Positions 1 through 6,571 are shown, numbered from the stretch's first letter. The stretch: 8,511 nucleotides of DNA from an uncultured Clostridia bacterium (GCA_905210855.1 CAJLYL010000073.1:1-8511), one strand, 5' to 3'. Program-made: numbers and translations. The notes: a model not told the origin generated them from the sequence alone.

Positions 1-849
1 CACACCGCTGTAAGCAGAAAAACCGCCGTCAACCGGCACAACAACGCCGTTGACAAAGCCCGACGCCTTAGGCTCAAGCAGCCAAAGCAAGGTTCCGAGC
101 AGCTCCTCCTGTGCGCCGAAACGTCCCATCGGGGTCTGCGACAGAATTTTTTGCGAGCGCGCAGTATAGTTTCCGTCTTTATCTATAAGCAAATCATGAT
201 TCTGATGCGTAAGGAAAAAGCCCGGGGCAATGGCGTTTACCCTTATGCCCACCTTGGAGAAATGCACCGCAAGCCACTGCGTAAAGTTGGACACAGCCGC
301 CTTTGCTCCGCTGTATGCCGGAATTCTGGTGAGCGGAGTGAATGCATTCATGGACGATATGTTTATGATAACCGCGTCCTCGCTGTCCTTGAGATCCATA
401 GCAAACACCTGCGTCGGAATAAGCGTACCCATGAAATTAAGATTAAACACAAACTCAACGCCGGACTGATCAAGATCGAAAAATGTCTTTATGCTGTCGT
501 CCGCAAGGTCTGCTTCCTCAAAGTAATCTTTTGTCGTTGTACCCTTGGGGTTGTTGCCGCCGGCACCGTTAATTAAGATGTCCACTCTGCCGTATGCATC
601 GTTTATAATCTTCTTTGCCGCATCAAGGCTCGCCTTTTCAAGCACATTTGCCGCGATGCCCATAGCCGTGCCGCCGTTTTTTTCTATATCCTCGGCAACC
701 TTTTTTGCCGCCGCCCCGTTAAGGTCGAGCACGGCAACCTTCGCGCCCGACGCGGCGACAGCCTGTGCAAACAACGAGCAAAGCACACCGCCGCCTCCCG
801 TGACAACCGCCGTTTTTCCTTTTAGATTAATATTTAATGGCAAATTCAT
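1..849 (-). CDS. uxuB: SDR-family D-mannonate oxidoreductase (fructuronate reductase), C-terminal edge at window boundary
   Basis: The frame reads open from ATG at 849-847 to the window edge, giving 283 residues with no stop seen. The last residues are PVDGGFSAYSGV, which resembles the natural C-terminus of SDR-type mannonate oxidoreductases, so the stop probably lies just outside. Seen: the Rossmann glycine motif TGGGGVLC at residues 17-24, Asp42 at the end of strand 2 (favours NAD(H)), NGAGG around 94-98, catalytic Ser166, and Tyr179-x3-Lys183. From family knowledge, this cytoplasmic enzyme interconverts D-fructuronate and D-mannonate in hexuronate breakdown. The start lies one base past the uxuA stop, and its Shine-Dalgarno GAAAGGAG (866-859) lies inside the last uxuA codons, so translation is probably coupled. 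The Bacillus-type UxuB is this SDR form, not the long-chain enzyme of E. coli. A different sugar-acid substrate is possible, but the uxuA partner argues for mannonate. Confidence 0.88.
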   Translation of the reverse strand, partial: MNLPLNINLKGKTAVVTGGGGVLCSLFAQAVAASGAKVAVLDLNGAAAKKVAEDIEKNGGTAMGIAANVLEKASLDAAKKIINDAYGRVDILINGAGGNNPKGTTTKDYFEEADLADDSIKTFFDLDQSGVEFVFNLNFMGTLIPTQVFAMDLKDSEDAVIINISSMNAFTPLTRIPAYSGAKAAVSNFTQWLAVHFSKVGIRVNAIAPGFFLTHQNHDLLIDKDGNYTARSQKILSQTPMGRFGAQEELLGTLLWLLEPKASGFVNGVVVPVDGGFSAYSGV

Positions 850-850
850 T

Positions 851-1897
851 TTATTTCTCTCCTTTCGCCCTGTCAAAAGCCTCCCAAAGCCCGTTGATAT
901 ACACCGCGCCGAGCGCCCTATCATACAAACCGTAACCCGGTCTGCCCGTCTCGCCCCATATCATTCTGCCGTGGTCGGGGCGCACATATCCGTCCCATCC
1001 CTCGTCGCAGTATGCCTTCACTATGCCGCAGATATCGAGAGAACCACAGTCTGTCTTATGGCCTGCCTCCTCAAAGCATCTGTCACCCGTGATTTTTATG
1101 TTTCTGATGTGCACAAAATGAATCCTGTCTGCAAAGGAATGAATCATGTCTATGATGTCATTGTCGGGCGATACGCCGAGCGAGCCTGTGCAGAGCGTGA
1201 GTCCATTGTACTTGCTGTCATACAGTTTCAAAAATCTTTCAAGGTTTGCCTTGCACGTGATTATCCTGGGCAGACCGAATATGCTCCAAGGCGGGTCGTC
1301 CGGATGAATTGCCATCTTAACCTTGACTTCTTCGGCAACCTTTATAACATGAGAGAGAAAGTAGGAAAGATTGTTCCACAAATCCTCCTCCGAGATGTTT
1401 TTATATGCCTCAAGCAGCGCCTTCATGCCGTCCTTGGTGTAGCTGGAATCCCAGCCCGGGAGAGACAGTTCGCTCGTGAGGGGATTCATTTTTTCAACCG
1501 TTGCGCTGTCGTATATGAGCGCGTTGGAGCCGTCCGGCAGCGGATGCGCCAGGTCGGATCTCGTCCAGTCGAACACGGGCATAAAGTTATAGCAAACGCA
1601 GTCTATGCCTGCCTTTGCAAGGTTGCGCAGAGTGGTGCAGTAGTTGGCTATGTATTCGTCTCTCCTGCCGCAGCCCATCTTGATGTCCTCATGGACGGAC
1701 ACACTCTCTATGACGCTCAGCTCAAAGCCTGCGTCCTCCACCTCCTGCTTGAGCTGCATTATGCGCTCATAACTCCACGCCTGACCCACGGGGATATCAT
1801 ATATCGCCGTGACTATTCCCGTAACACCGGGAATCTGTTTTATTTTTTCCAAGGTTACGGGGTCGTCCTTCCCGTACCACCTGAAAGTCATTTTCAT
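851..1897 (-). CDS. uxuA: Mannonate dehydratase UxuA
   Basis: This 348-residue protein is the usual length for UxuA and appears complete. From family knowledge it dehydrates D-mannonate to 2-keto-3-deoxy-D-gluconate (EC 4.2.1.8) in the cytoplasm, using a divalent metal in a TIM barrel. Seen: the N-terminus MKMTFRWYGKDDPV, GVTGIVTAIYDIPVGQAW around 24-41, and candidate metal ligands His198 (in AIHPDDPP), Cys236 (LCTGSLG), His263 (HFVHIRN) and Asp308 (RPDHGR), which are those described for streptococcal mannonate dehydratase. The ATG at 1897 has a strong site AGGAGGAAAC at 1910-1901. The next gene, uxuB, begins one base after the stop, forming a tight uxuAB unit. Upstream lies a 334-bp gap with palindromic repeats that separates it from the Gfo/Idh/MocA genes on the same strand. 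No clear promoter was found in that gap, so it is either read through from upstream or uses a promoter I could not recognise. Confidence 0.96.
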   Translation of the reverse strand: MKMTFRWYGKDDPVTLEKIKQIPGVTGIVTAIYDIPVGQAWSYERIMQLKQEVEDAGFELSVIESVSVHEDIKMGCGRRDEYIANYCTTLRNLAKAGIDCVCYNFMPVFDWTRSDLAHPLPDGSNALIYDSATVEKMNPLTSELSLPGWDSSYTKDGMKALLEAYKNISEEDLWNNLSYFLSHVIKVAEEVKVKMAIHPDDPPWSIFGLPRIITCKANLERFLKLYDSKYNGLTLCTGSLGVSPDNDIIDMIHSFADRIHFVHIRNIKITGDRCFEEAGHKTDCGSLDICGIVKAYCDEGWDGYVRPDHGRMIWGETGRPGYGLYDRALGAVYINGLWEAFDRAKGEK

Positions 1898-2231
1898 ATT
1901 GTTTCCTCCTGTCAGTTAATGTGAATCTCGCGGTATATGAATCTTGCCGACACACAACATATCCCGTCGCTTTTGCAAAAAATTATGCAAAGGCGAATGG
2001 GCGTATATTTTATTTTGTGTGAGCGAGTTCTGCGCAGGGTTCCCAAAAAGGCGGTAGCGTAGTGTGCCTTTTCACCCTTCGGGTACACGGTGGGAAAGAG
2101 GAGAAACAGCAAAGCGAGTAAGCTGTAAATCTCCGATTTGCAGCGCACAATGCGCTGCTTGTTTCGACGGCAGAGTGAGCCAAAATAAAATATATGCTCA
2201 CGAGCCGAACAGATAAGATTCACTTAAATTA
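1898..2231. repeat. Gene-free gap with nested palindromic (MITE-like or structured RNA-like) element A
   Basis: These 334 bp separate uxuA from the upstream oxidoreductase gene. Outermost arms GTGAATCT (1921-1928) and AGATTCAC (2216-2223) are perfect inverted repeats. Inside are arms 2001-2017 and 2181-2197, complementary at 16 of 17 positions (core TATATTTTATTTTG). Between and beside them are further stems: 1967-1977 with 1986-1996 (11 bp, one G-U if transcribed from plus), TTCCCA/TGGGAA (2040-2045 with 2091-2096) closing AAAAGGC/GCCTTTT (2046-2052 with 2066-2072) and ACCC/GGGT (2074-2077 with 2081-2084), GCAGCGCA/TGCGCTGC (2140-2147 with 2151-2158), and GTGAGC/GCTCAC (2175-2180 with 2196-2201). 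The left arm 2001-2036 matches 5456-5491 at 32 of 36 bases, so this is a repeat family. Frames open through it (1912-2223 and 2010-2201, minus) are low-complexity and probably not genes. No transposase is present; whether it is a non-autonomous mobile element or an RNA is inference. Confidence 0.7.
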
Positions 2232-3221
2232 TTAAATAACACCTTTTTCATACATGGCAAACATAACGTCCATGGAATCCTCGGCATCACGCAGGGTTGT
2301 ATACGGCTGTTCCCTGCCCTCGAGCGACGAATAAAAAGCCTCCGTCACCCTGGCATGACCGCTGCCCCAGTATTTTTTGCCGATGCTCGACTTGACATCG
2401 CGCTCTATTATACTGATGTCGTCACCCGCAATGCGGTAGAGCACACCGTCGGCATACCTCAGCCTGACATTTTTAAAATCAAGCTCCAGGTAAAACGGCG
2501 AATCGCACGAATGGCAGTTGGTTGCGCTGAAAACTCCGCAAACGCCGCTCTCAAATTGCACAAGCGCGTTTGCCGTGTCCTCAACCTCTATGTTGCTTAT
2601 CTTCCAGTGCGACAGATTGGAATTAACCCTAATTGGCTTGCCGCCGAACATAACCATAAGGTCAAGCAGATGAACCGCCTGATTAATCATAAGTCCGCCG
2701 CCCTCTGTCGCCCATTTGCCGCGCCACGAATCGTGCGCATAGTATTTTTCGTCACGGTGCCACGAAAGTGTGGCTATTATGCCCATGAGCTTGCCCGTCT
2801 CTCCGCCGGCGGCTATGCTCTGCATCCTGCGGATGCAGGCGTTTGTGCGATTTTGCAGCATAACGCACACCCTTTTGTCGCTGTGCCGGTTTGCAGCGTC
2901 GATTATGCTTTTCATCTCGTCGCGGTTCATGCACACCGGTTTTTCAAGCACAACATCCTTGCCGGCGCAAAGCGCTGCTTTCGCCATGGGTTCATGAAGG
3001 TAGTGCGGCGTGCAGATATGCACGACATCGATGTTGTCATCACACAGCATCTTGTCAAAATCGGCATAATAAATCACGCCGCCGTATGCGTCGGTGCACT
3101 TTTTTGCACGGTCGGCGTCTATCTCGCAGACTGCGCAGAGCTGTGCATCGGGGCATTTGTCTATTGCGTCGGCGTGCACGGGGCCTATTGCCCCGTAGCC
3201 GACTATGCAAGCGTTTTTCAT
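2232..3221 (-). CDS. Gfo/Idh/MocA family oxidoreductase (short form)
   Basis: This 329-residue protein has the normal length and layout of the family: an N-terminal Rossmann domain (about 1-120) and a C-terminal alpha/beta domain. Seen: GYGAIG at 8-13 for the dinucleotide, Glu33 after strand 2 (favours NAD(H)), EKP at 93-95 with the conserved lysine, WRGKWATEGGG at 166-176, and His184-x2-Asp187 in the active-site region. Family members oxidise or reduce a sugar, inositol or glycoside hydroxyl; the exact substrate cannot be told. The ATG at 3221 is preceded by GGAG (3231-3228) with a 6-nt spacer, and 17 nt separate it from the upstream oxidoreductase stop, so the two are one transcription unit. 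It shares the WRxxWxTEGGGxxINQxxHxLDL pattern with that neighbour but is 60 residues shorter and clearly diverged elsewhere, so it is not a recent duplicate. It carries 14 cysteines, a number tolerable in an anaerobe. Confidence 0.93.
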   Translation of the reverse strand: MKNACIVGYGAIGPVHADAIDKCPDAQLCAVCEIDADRAKKCTDAYGGVIYYADFDKMLCDDNIDVVHICTPHYLHEPMAKAALCAGKDVVLEKPVCMNRDEMKSIIDAANRHSDKRVCVMLQNRTNACIRRMQSIAAGGETGKLMGIIATLSWHRDEKYYAHDSWRGKWATEGGGLMINQAVHLLDLMVMFGGKPIRVNSNLSHWKISNIEVEDTANALVQFESGVCGVFSATNCHSCDSPFYLELDFKNVRLRYADGVLYRIAGDDISIIERDVKSSIGKKYWGSGHARVTEAFYSSLEGREQPYTTLRDAEDSMDVMFAMYEKGVI

Positions 3222-3238
3222 AATCTTCTCCGAAAAAA

Positions 3239-4408
3239 TTAATAAGTTCCCTCAGTTCCGGTTGTCTTCTGTACAACCTTTTTTACAACCTTTGAGTTCC
3301 TGATTCTGTCCTGAAGCAGATTGTAGAATTCATCGTGCGGGAAATTGCTGCAATCTGCCCAACCGCCCGTCCATGCGCTGTAATGTATGGCGTTGGATAT
3401 GGTGAGTCCCTTTATGCCATCATACCCGGGCGCAAGCAGTTCTCCGCCCTGCGTAAGCACCTTGGCAACATTTTTGAATATGCCCTTGTGCTGCTCGCCG
3501 GGTGCACCGTCAATCGGAATCTCGCAGTTCCAGCACTCGGGCTGACCGAATATGCCGTCAAAGGTTTTGTTAAATTCTCTCTCGGACACCACATTTCTGT
3601 TGAAGGTGAGCTTGTTTTTTTCTATGACTATTCTGCCCATGTCGCAGGCAATCTCAAGCCTGTTTGTCCCGGGAGCCTCGCCTGTCGATGTGATGTAAAC
3701 TCCGGTCATGCCGCTGTCATACTGCATAAAAGCCGTAACATCGTCCTCAACCTCTATGTCGTAATACTTGCCGAATGATACATGAGACATAATCCTGGAC
3801 GGCATTCCAAACATCCACTGCCAGAGGTCGAGCTGATGCGGATTTTGATTGATGAGTGCGCCGCCGCCCTCGGTTTTCCATGTGGAGCGCCATGTGCAGC
3901 TGTCGTGATACGCTTGAGGTCTGTACCAGTCTGTAATCGTCCACTGCACCCTCTTAATCGTGCCGAGGTCGCCGTCGTCTATAAGCTTCTTCACTCTCTT
4001 ATAGAGCGGATTTGTGCGCTGATTGTACATGATTCCGAACAGCTTGCCGGATTTTTTTGCCGCCTCGTTCATCTCGAGCACCTGCTTTGTGTACACACCG
4101 GCAGGTTTTTCCGTGATGACATTGAGTCCGTTTTCAAACGCGTCTATGGCAATCGGCGCGTGGTCATAGTGCGGCACGGCAACCACCACCAGGTCTACCA
4201 ATCCGCTGCGGATAAGCTCTGCCGATGTGTCAAAAAACGCAACATCGGGATAGAGCTCCGTCATAGCCTTTTTTCTGACCTCGGCAATATCGCACAGTGC
4301 GGTCAGCTTCATGCGCGGCACCTCGCCGCCGTATATAGTCTTTGCGTGGGATGAACCCATGTTTCCGCAGCCGACTATACCTACCCTTACTTCTTTAAGC
4401 AATTCCAT
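3239..4408 (-). CDS. Gfo/Idh/MocA family oxidoreductase (long form)
   Basis: This 389-residue protein has a GCGNMG nucleotide motif at 13-18, Asp40 after strand 2 (favours NAD(H)), EKP at 100-102, WRSTWKTEGGG at 173-183, and His191-x2-Asp194 as the active-site pair. The family is cytoplasmic and redox-active on sugars, cyclitols or glycosides. The extra length over the next gene lies mostly in the C-terminal half, which includes an aromatic segment WTGGWADCSNFPHDEF near 346-361, perhaps part of the substrate pocket or an oligomer interface (inference). The ATG at 4408 follows GAAAGGGG (4425-4418) with a 9-nt spacer and sits 17 nt after the stop of the TIM-barrel gene. Two such enzymes flanked by an isomerase-like TIM barrel suggest a redox-assisted isomerisation or glycoside 3-oxidation route, as in the E. 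coli YcjS/YcjR pair. That comparison is by domain type only, not by demonstrated homology to those proteins. Confidence 0.94.
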   Translation of the reverse strand: MELLKEVRVGIVGCGNMGSSHAKTIYGGEVPRMKLTALCDIAEVRKKAMTELYPDVAFFDTSAELIRSGLVDLVVVAVPHYDHAPIAIDAFENGLNVITEKPAGVYTKQVLEMNEAAKKSGKLFGIMYNQRTNPLYKRVKKLIDDGDLGTIKRVQWTITDWYRPQAYHDSCTWRSTWKTEGGGALINQNPHQLDLWQWMFGMPSRIMSHVSFGKYYDIEVEDDVTAFMQYDSGMTGVYITSTGEAPGTNRLEIACDMGRIVIEKNKLTFNRNVVSEREFNKTFDGIFGQPECWNCEIPIDGAPGEQHKGIFKNVAKVLTQGGELLAPGYDGIKGLTISNAIHYSAWTGGWADCSNFPHDEFYNLLQDRIRNSKVVKKVVQKTTGTEGTY

Positions 4409-4425
4409 TTTTGCAATCCCCTTTC

Positions 4426-5280
4426 TTATTGCATATCATCAAGAATTTTTTTGAGTGAATTATATGCCAGTGTGAATTTGCCGGCATCGGATTTTGTGAG
4501 AGAGAGCATCTCGTCGCCCACCTCAAGGTCGCCCAAGCCGTCAAATGAGCCGAGGTGCGGCTCCAGGCTGAGGAAGCCCTCGTAATTCCTGTCCGAGAGT
4601 GCCTGCAGAATATCCTGCACCCTGCCGTCGCCGTGACCTGCCGGCACAACCGAGCCGTCCGCAAACAGCGCGTCCTTTATGTGCATATATACAACATGGT
4701 CCTTAAGCATATCATACGCGTCGGGATATGTCACCTGTCCGCACTGAACAAAGTTTGCCGGGTCGAACACCGCGCGCAGGTTGTCCGAATTCACAGTATC
4801 GAGGATATCCTTGCACCTTACGGCAATGTCGCCGTAGATGTCTTTTTCGTTTTCATGCAAAAGAATGACGTCTTCCTTTTCAGCGAGCGCCGTCATAGCC
4901 TTCATGCGCGTCATAACCTCATCACGGTGTATTGCCGGGTCGTCCTCCTTCGGAATGAAGAAAGAAAAAATTCTTATGTACTTTGTACCAAGGATTTTCG
5001 CAATTTCTATGGTGTGGGCAAGCTTATCGAGATGCGGCTCAAATTCATCCTTAATGCCTATTTTGCCTATGGGCGAACCGATGGACGACACCTTTATGCC
5101 GTACTTATCCATAGTCTCATTCAGCTGTTTTGCCTCATCGAGCGTGAGGGCGGATATATTTGTTCCGTTTATCCCTCTCGGCTCAAAATACTCTATGCCG
5201 AGCTTGTTCAGGTGCTCAAACTGAAGCTTGATGTCAGAATCAATTTCATCGGAAAATCCCGAAATGTGATATTTTAACAT
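4426..5280 (-). CDS. Sugar phosphate isomerase/epimerase (xylose isomerase-like TIM barrel)
   Basis: This 284-residue protein belongs to the AP-endonuclease-2 / xylose-isomerase-like TIM barrel superfamily, whose usual length is 270-300. Seen: the opening strand YHISGFSDEI, then candidate divalent-metal ligands in the expected order: Glu143 (LLHENEKD), Asp173 (VFDPANF), His200 (YMHIKD) and Glu240 (LSLEPHL). Family members include sugar and inositol isomerases, keto-sugar epimerases and 3-keto-glycoside eliminases; the conserved metal site shows it is probably active but not on what. It is the first gene of the minus-strand cluster. The ATG at 5280 has a textbook GGAGG (5291-5287) six nucleotides upstream. 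A promoter-like sequence and a palindrome lie further upstream, and the AraC-family regulator is transcribed divergently, which fits a substrate-induced catabolic operon. A small hairpin in the leader sits just before the ribosome binding site. Confidence 0.92.
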   Translation of the reverse strand: MLKYHISGFSDEIDSDIKLQFEHLNKLGIEYFEPRGINGTNISALTLDEAKQLNETMDKYGIKVSSIGSPIGKIGIKDEFEPHLDKLAHTIEIAKILGTKYIRIFSFFIPKEDDPAIHRDEVMTRMKAMTALAEKEDVILLHENEKDIYGDIAVRCKDILDTVNSDNLRAVFDPANFVQCGQVTYPDAYDMLKDHVVYMHIKDALFADGSVVPAGHGDGRVQDILQALSDRNYEGFLSLEPHLGSFDGLGDLEVGDEMLSLTKSDAGKFTLAYNSLKKILDDMQ

Positions 5281-5295
5281 GGTTGACCTCCGTCT

Positions 5296-5308
5296 GCCGC
5301 GGTGCGGC
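5296..5308 (-). promoter_or_regulatory. GC-rich leader hairpin before the TIM-barrel gene RBS
   Basis: GCCGC (5296-5300) and GCGGC (5304-5308) form a perfect 5-bp stem with a 3-nt loop. On the minus-strand transcript this falls between the predicted start site and the GGAGG at 5291-5287, four nucleotides from it. It could modulate translation or mRNA stability. There is no U-run, so it is not a terminator. Confidence 0.35.
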
Positions 5309-5323
5309 GATTTATTTGCCCCT

Positions 5324-5352
5324 ATTATACATCAAAAAATATAGAAAAACCA
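5324..5352 (-). promoter_or_regulatory. Probable promoter of the catabolic cluster
   Basis: On the minus strand, a perfect -10 TATAAT lies at 5329-5324. Seventeen bases upstream, the -35 position reads TGGTTT (5352-5347), a poor match to TTGACA. Transcription would start near 5317, leaving a leader of about 37 nt with the GGAGG at its end. A good -10 with a weak -35 is typical of activator-dependent promoters, which agrees with the divergent AraC-family gene. This is prediction by eye. Confidence 0.55.
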
Positions 5353-5368
5353 CATTATTTTTTTCATA

Positions 5369-5383
5369 AACATTGCAAATGTT
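5369..5383. promoter_or_regulatory. Candidate operator palindrome
   Basis: AACATT-gca-AATGTT is a perfect inverted repeat with 6-bp arms. It lies about 52-66 bases upstream of the predicted minus-strand start site, a common position for an activator site. The divergent AraC-family protein is the obvious candidate binder, although AraC-type proteins more often use direct repeats. It does not match the CcpA cre consensus well. Confidence 0.4.
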
Positions 5384-5453
5384 GCTCTTTTATGATATGA
5401 TACAGATGTCAACGAAAATTGATATATCGTAACAAACTTACTCAGAGACGAGT

Positions 5454-5663
5454 GTGGGTATATTTTACTTTGTGTGAGCGAATTCAGCGCAATGAGCGCA
5501 GAAAGCATTTCATCAAAGGATGTGTATGTATTTTTTATTCTGAGACGACGGGTTCAGCGCCACCGTACTGCTGTCCGAGTCGGCAAGAATAAAAAATACA
5601 TACACAGACGACACAAGTCTGCGTGCGTGTATAATAAAATATATCCACAAAAGACGCGCTCAC
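5454..5663. repeat. Nested palindromic intergenic element B
   Basis: In the 408-bp divergent gap (5281-5688), outer arms 5454-5467 and 5635-5648 are complementary at 13 of 14 positions (core TATATTTTA). Within them lie two 21-bp arms, 5521-5541 and 5586-5606, which are perfectly complementary and separated by 44 nt. GTGAGCG (5474-5480) also pairs with CGCTCAC (5657-5663). The left end, 5456-5491, matches the left arm of element A (2001-2036) at 32 of 36 bases, while the interiors differ. A degenerate third copy of the left motif may begin near 5525, ending in GGTTCAGCGC. No coding frame through it looks real. It may be a non-autonomous mobile element or a structured transcript; the sequence alone does not decide. 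The rest of the gap holds the minus-strand promoter, the palindrome and AT-rich sequence. Confidence 0.7.
5608..5635 (+). promoter_or_regulatory. Probable promoter of the AraC-family gene, within element B
   Basis: A perfect -10 TATAAT lies at 5630-5635. A partial -35 ACGACA (5608-5613, 4 of 6 matches to TTGACA) is 16 bp upstream. Transcription would start near 5642, giving a leader of about 47 nt ending in the AAAGGA site at 5674-5679. The -10 overlaps the right outer arm of palindromic element B, so the element may supply or replace the promoter. Confidence 0.45.
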
Positions 5664-5688
5664 TACAAAGCGGAAAGGAAAACGCACC

Positions 5689-6519
5689 ATGCCAACAAAA
5701 ATCCAACCAAACATACGATACTGCGAAAAAAACCTCACTGTCAGCTGGCAGGAAACCATGTCCAACAACGAGCACTTTCGTCTGCACAACCACAGCGAAT
5801 ACGAACTGTACATATTCATCGGCGGCGACGCATCATTTGTGATAGAGGGCAGGCGCTACACCCTCAGCCCTTATGACATACTCTTTATCCGTCCCGACGA
5901 GATGCACCGGGTTATGCACAACTCGCGCTCGGTGTACAAACGCATGGTCATGGGAATATCGGGCGATTTTTTTGCAGAAAACAACATGACAAAATACGAA
6001 AAAATCCTCTCGGAGCACTCCGCCGGCACCAACCGAAAGATAAACGGCAACGAGGCGATGGAGAGCGGCTTGCAGAGCATTGTGCAAAAGCTGCGTGCCT
6101 GCATAGAAAACGGCGAAACACACGACAGCCCCGTGGCAAGGGCATATGTGATAGAACTGATATATACCATGTGCAACGTAGAGCTTTTTGAGCGCGCGCT
6201 GCCGTCCCGGTCGAAGGCGCAAAATGTGATAGACTACATCAACAACAATTTTCAGAGCGAAATAACGCTGGACGACATATGCAAAAATGTGTTTGTATCC
6301 AAATACCACCTGTGCCGGCTGTTCAAGGAGGCAACGGGCTACACGGTGAATGGATACATAAACCACAAACGACTTATGTATGTGTCGCACCTGTGCAAAA
6401 AAAACGGCGCAAGCCTCAAGGAGGCTTGCATAGAGGCAGGATTTGCGAGCTATTCAAATTTTTACCGTATCTATCGCAGGGAAAATAACGCGTCGCCGCG
6501 CGAGGGACTCGGCAAATAA
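5689..6519 (+). CDS. AraC-family transcriptional regulator with N-terminal cupin sensor
   Basis: This 276-residue protein has the standard two-domain build. Residues about 28-90 form a cupin-like sugar-sensing domain with LHNHSEYELYIFIGG and, later, the strand-rich VIEGRRYTLSPYDILFIRPD followed by a conserved EMHR. Residues about 176-270 hold the paired helix-turn-helix DNA-binding domain: the first near 193-214 (LDDICKNVFVSKYHLCRLF), the second near 241-262, ending in the family signature GFASYSNFYRIYRREN. The first ATG is used because AAAGGA (5674-5679) lies at the right distance and the cupin domain needs the full N-terminus. It is divergently transcribed from the TIM-barrel/oxidoreductase/uxu cluster, the usual arrangement for a local activator that senses the sugar or an intermediate. 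The ligand is unknown. No strong terminator follows it. Confidence 0.95.
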   Translation: MPTKIQPNIRYCEKNLTVSWQETMSNNEHFRLHNHSEYELYIFIGGDASFVIEGRRYTLSPYDILFIRPDEMHRVMHNSRSVYKRMVMGISGDFFAENNMTKYEKILSEHSAGTNRKINGNEAMESGLQSIVQKLRACIENGETHDSPVARAYVIELIYTMCNVELFERALPSRSKAQNVIDYINNNFQSEITLDDICKNVFVSKYHLCRLFKEATGYTVNGYINHKRLMYVSHLCKKNGASLKEACIEAGFASYSNFYRIYRRENNASPREGLGK

Positions 6520-6571
6520 GCCTTTTTTGACAACGGTTTTTCGGCTTTTTTATCTTTTTTTACAAAAACTA

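Noticed and set aside
545..1924. Long plus-strand open frame of 459 residues
   Set aside because: It is antisense to uxuA and uxuB, whose family motifs and ribosome binding sites are clear; the frame stays open because of codon bias on the other strand.
1967..1996. Hairpin in the uxuA gap as an intrinsic terminator
   Set aside because: The A/T run is in the loop and not after the stem on either strand, so it does not have terminator form.
1912..2223. Open frame of 103 residues (and another at 2010-2201) on the minus strand
   Set aside because: Both run through the palindromic element, show no domain or signal pattern, and lack convincing ribosome binding sites. Open reading here is probably a by-product of the repeat.
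5407..5412. Perfect TTGACA on the minus strand as a -35 box
   Set aside because: No acceptable -10 lies 15-19 bases downstream on that strand; the TATAAT used for the call is much too far away.
5454..5648. CRISPR array
   Set aside because: The repeats are inverted, few and unequally spaced, with no regular direct repeat-spacer pattern and no cas gene.
5474..5842. Open frame of 122 residues on the plus strand across element B into the AraC gene
   Set aside because: It overlaps the AraC-family gene in another frame and its first half is inverted repeat; no recognisable protein features.
6518..6547. Possible terminator after the AraC gene (AAGCC/GGCTT followed by T residues)
   Set aside because: The stem is only 5 bp with a 20-nt loop, so it is too weak to call an intrinsic terminator.
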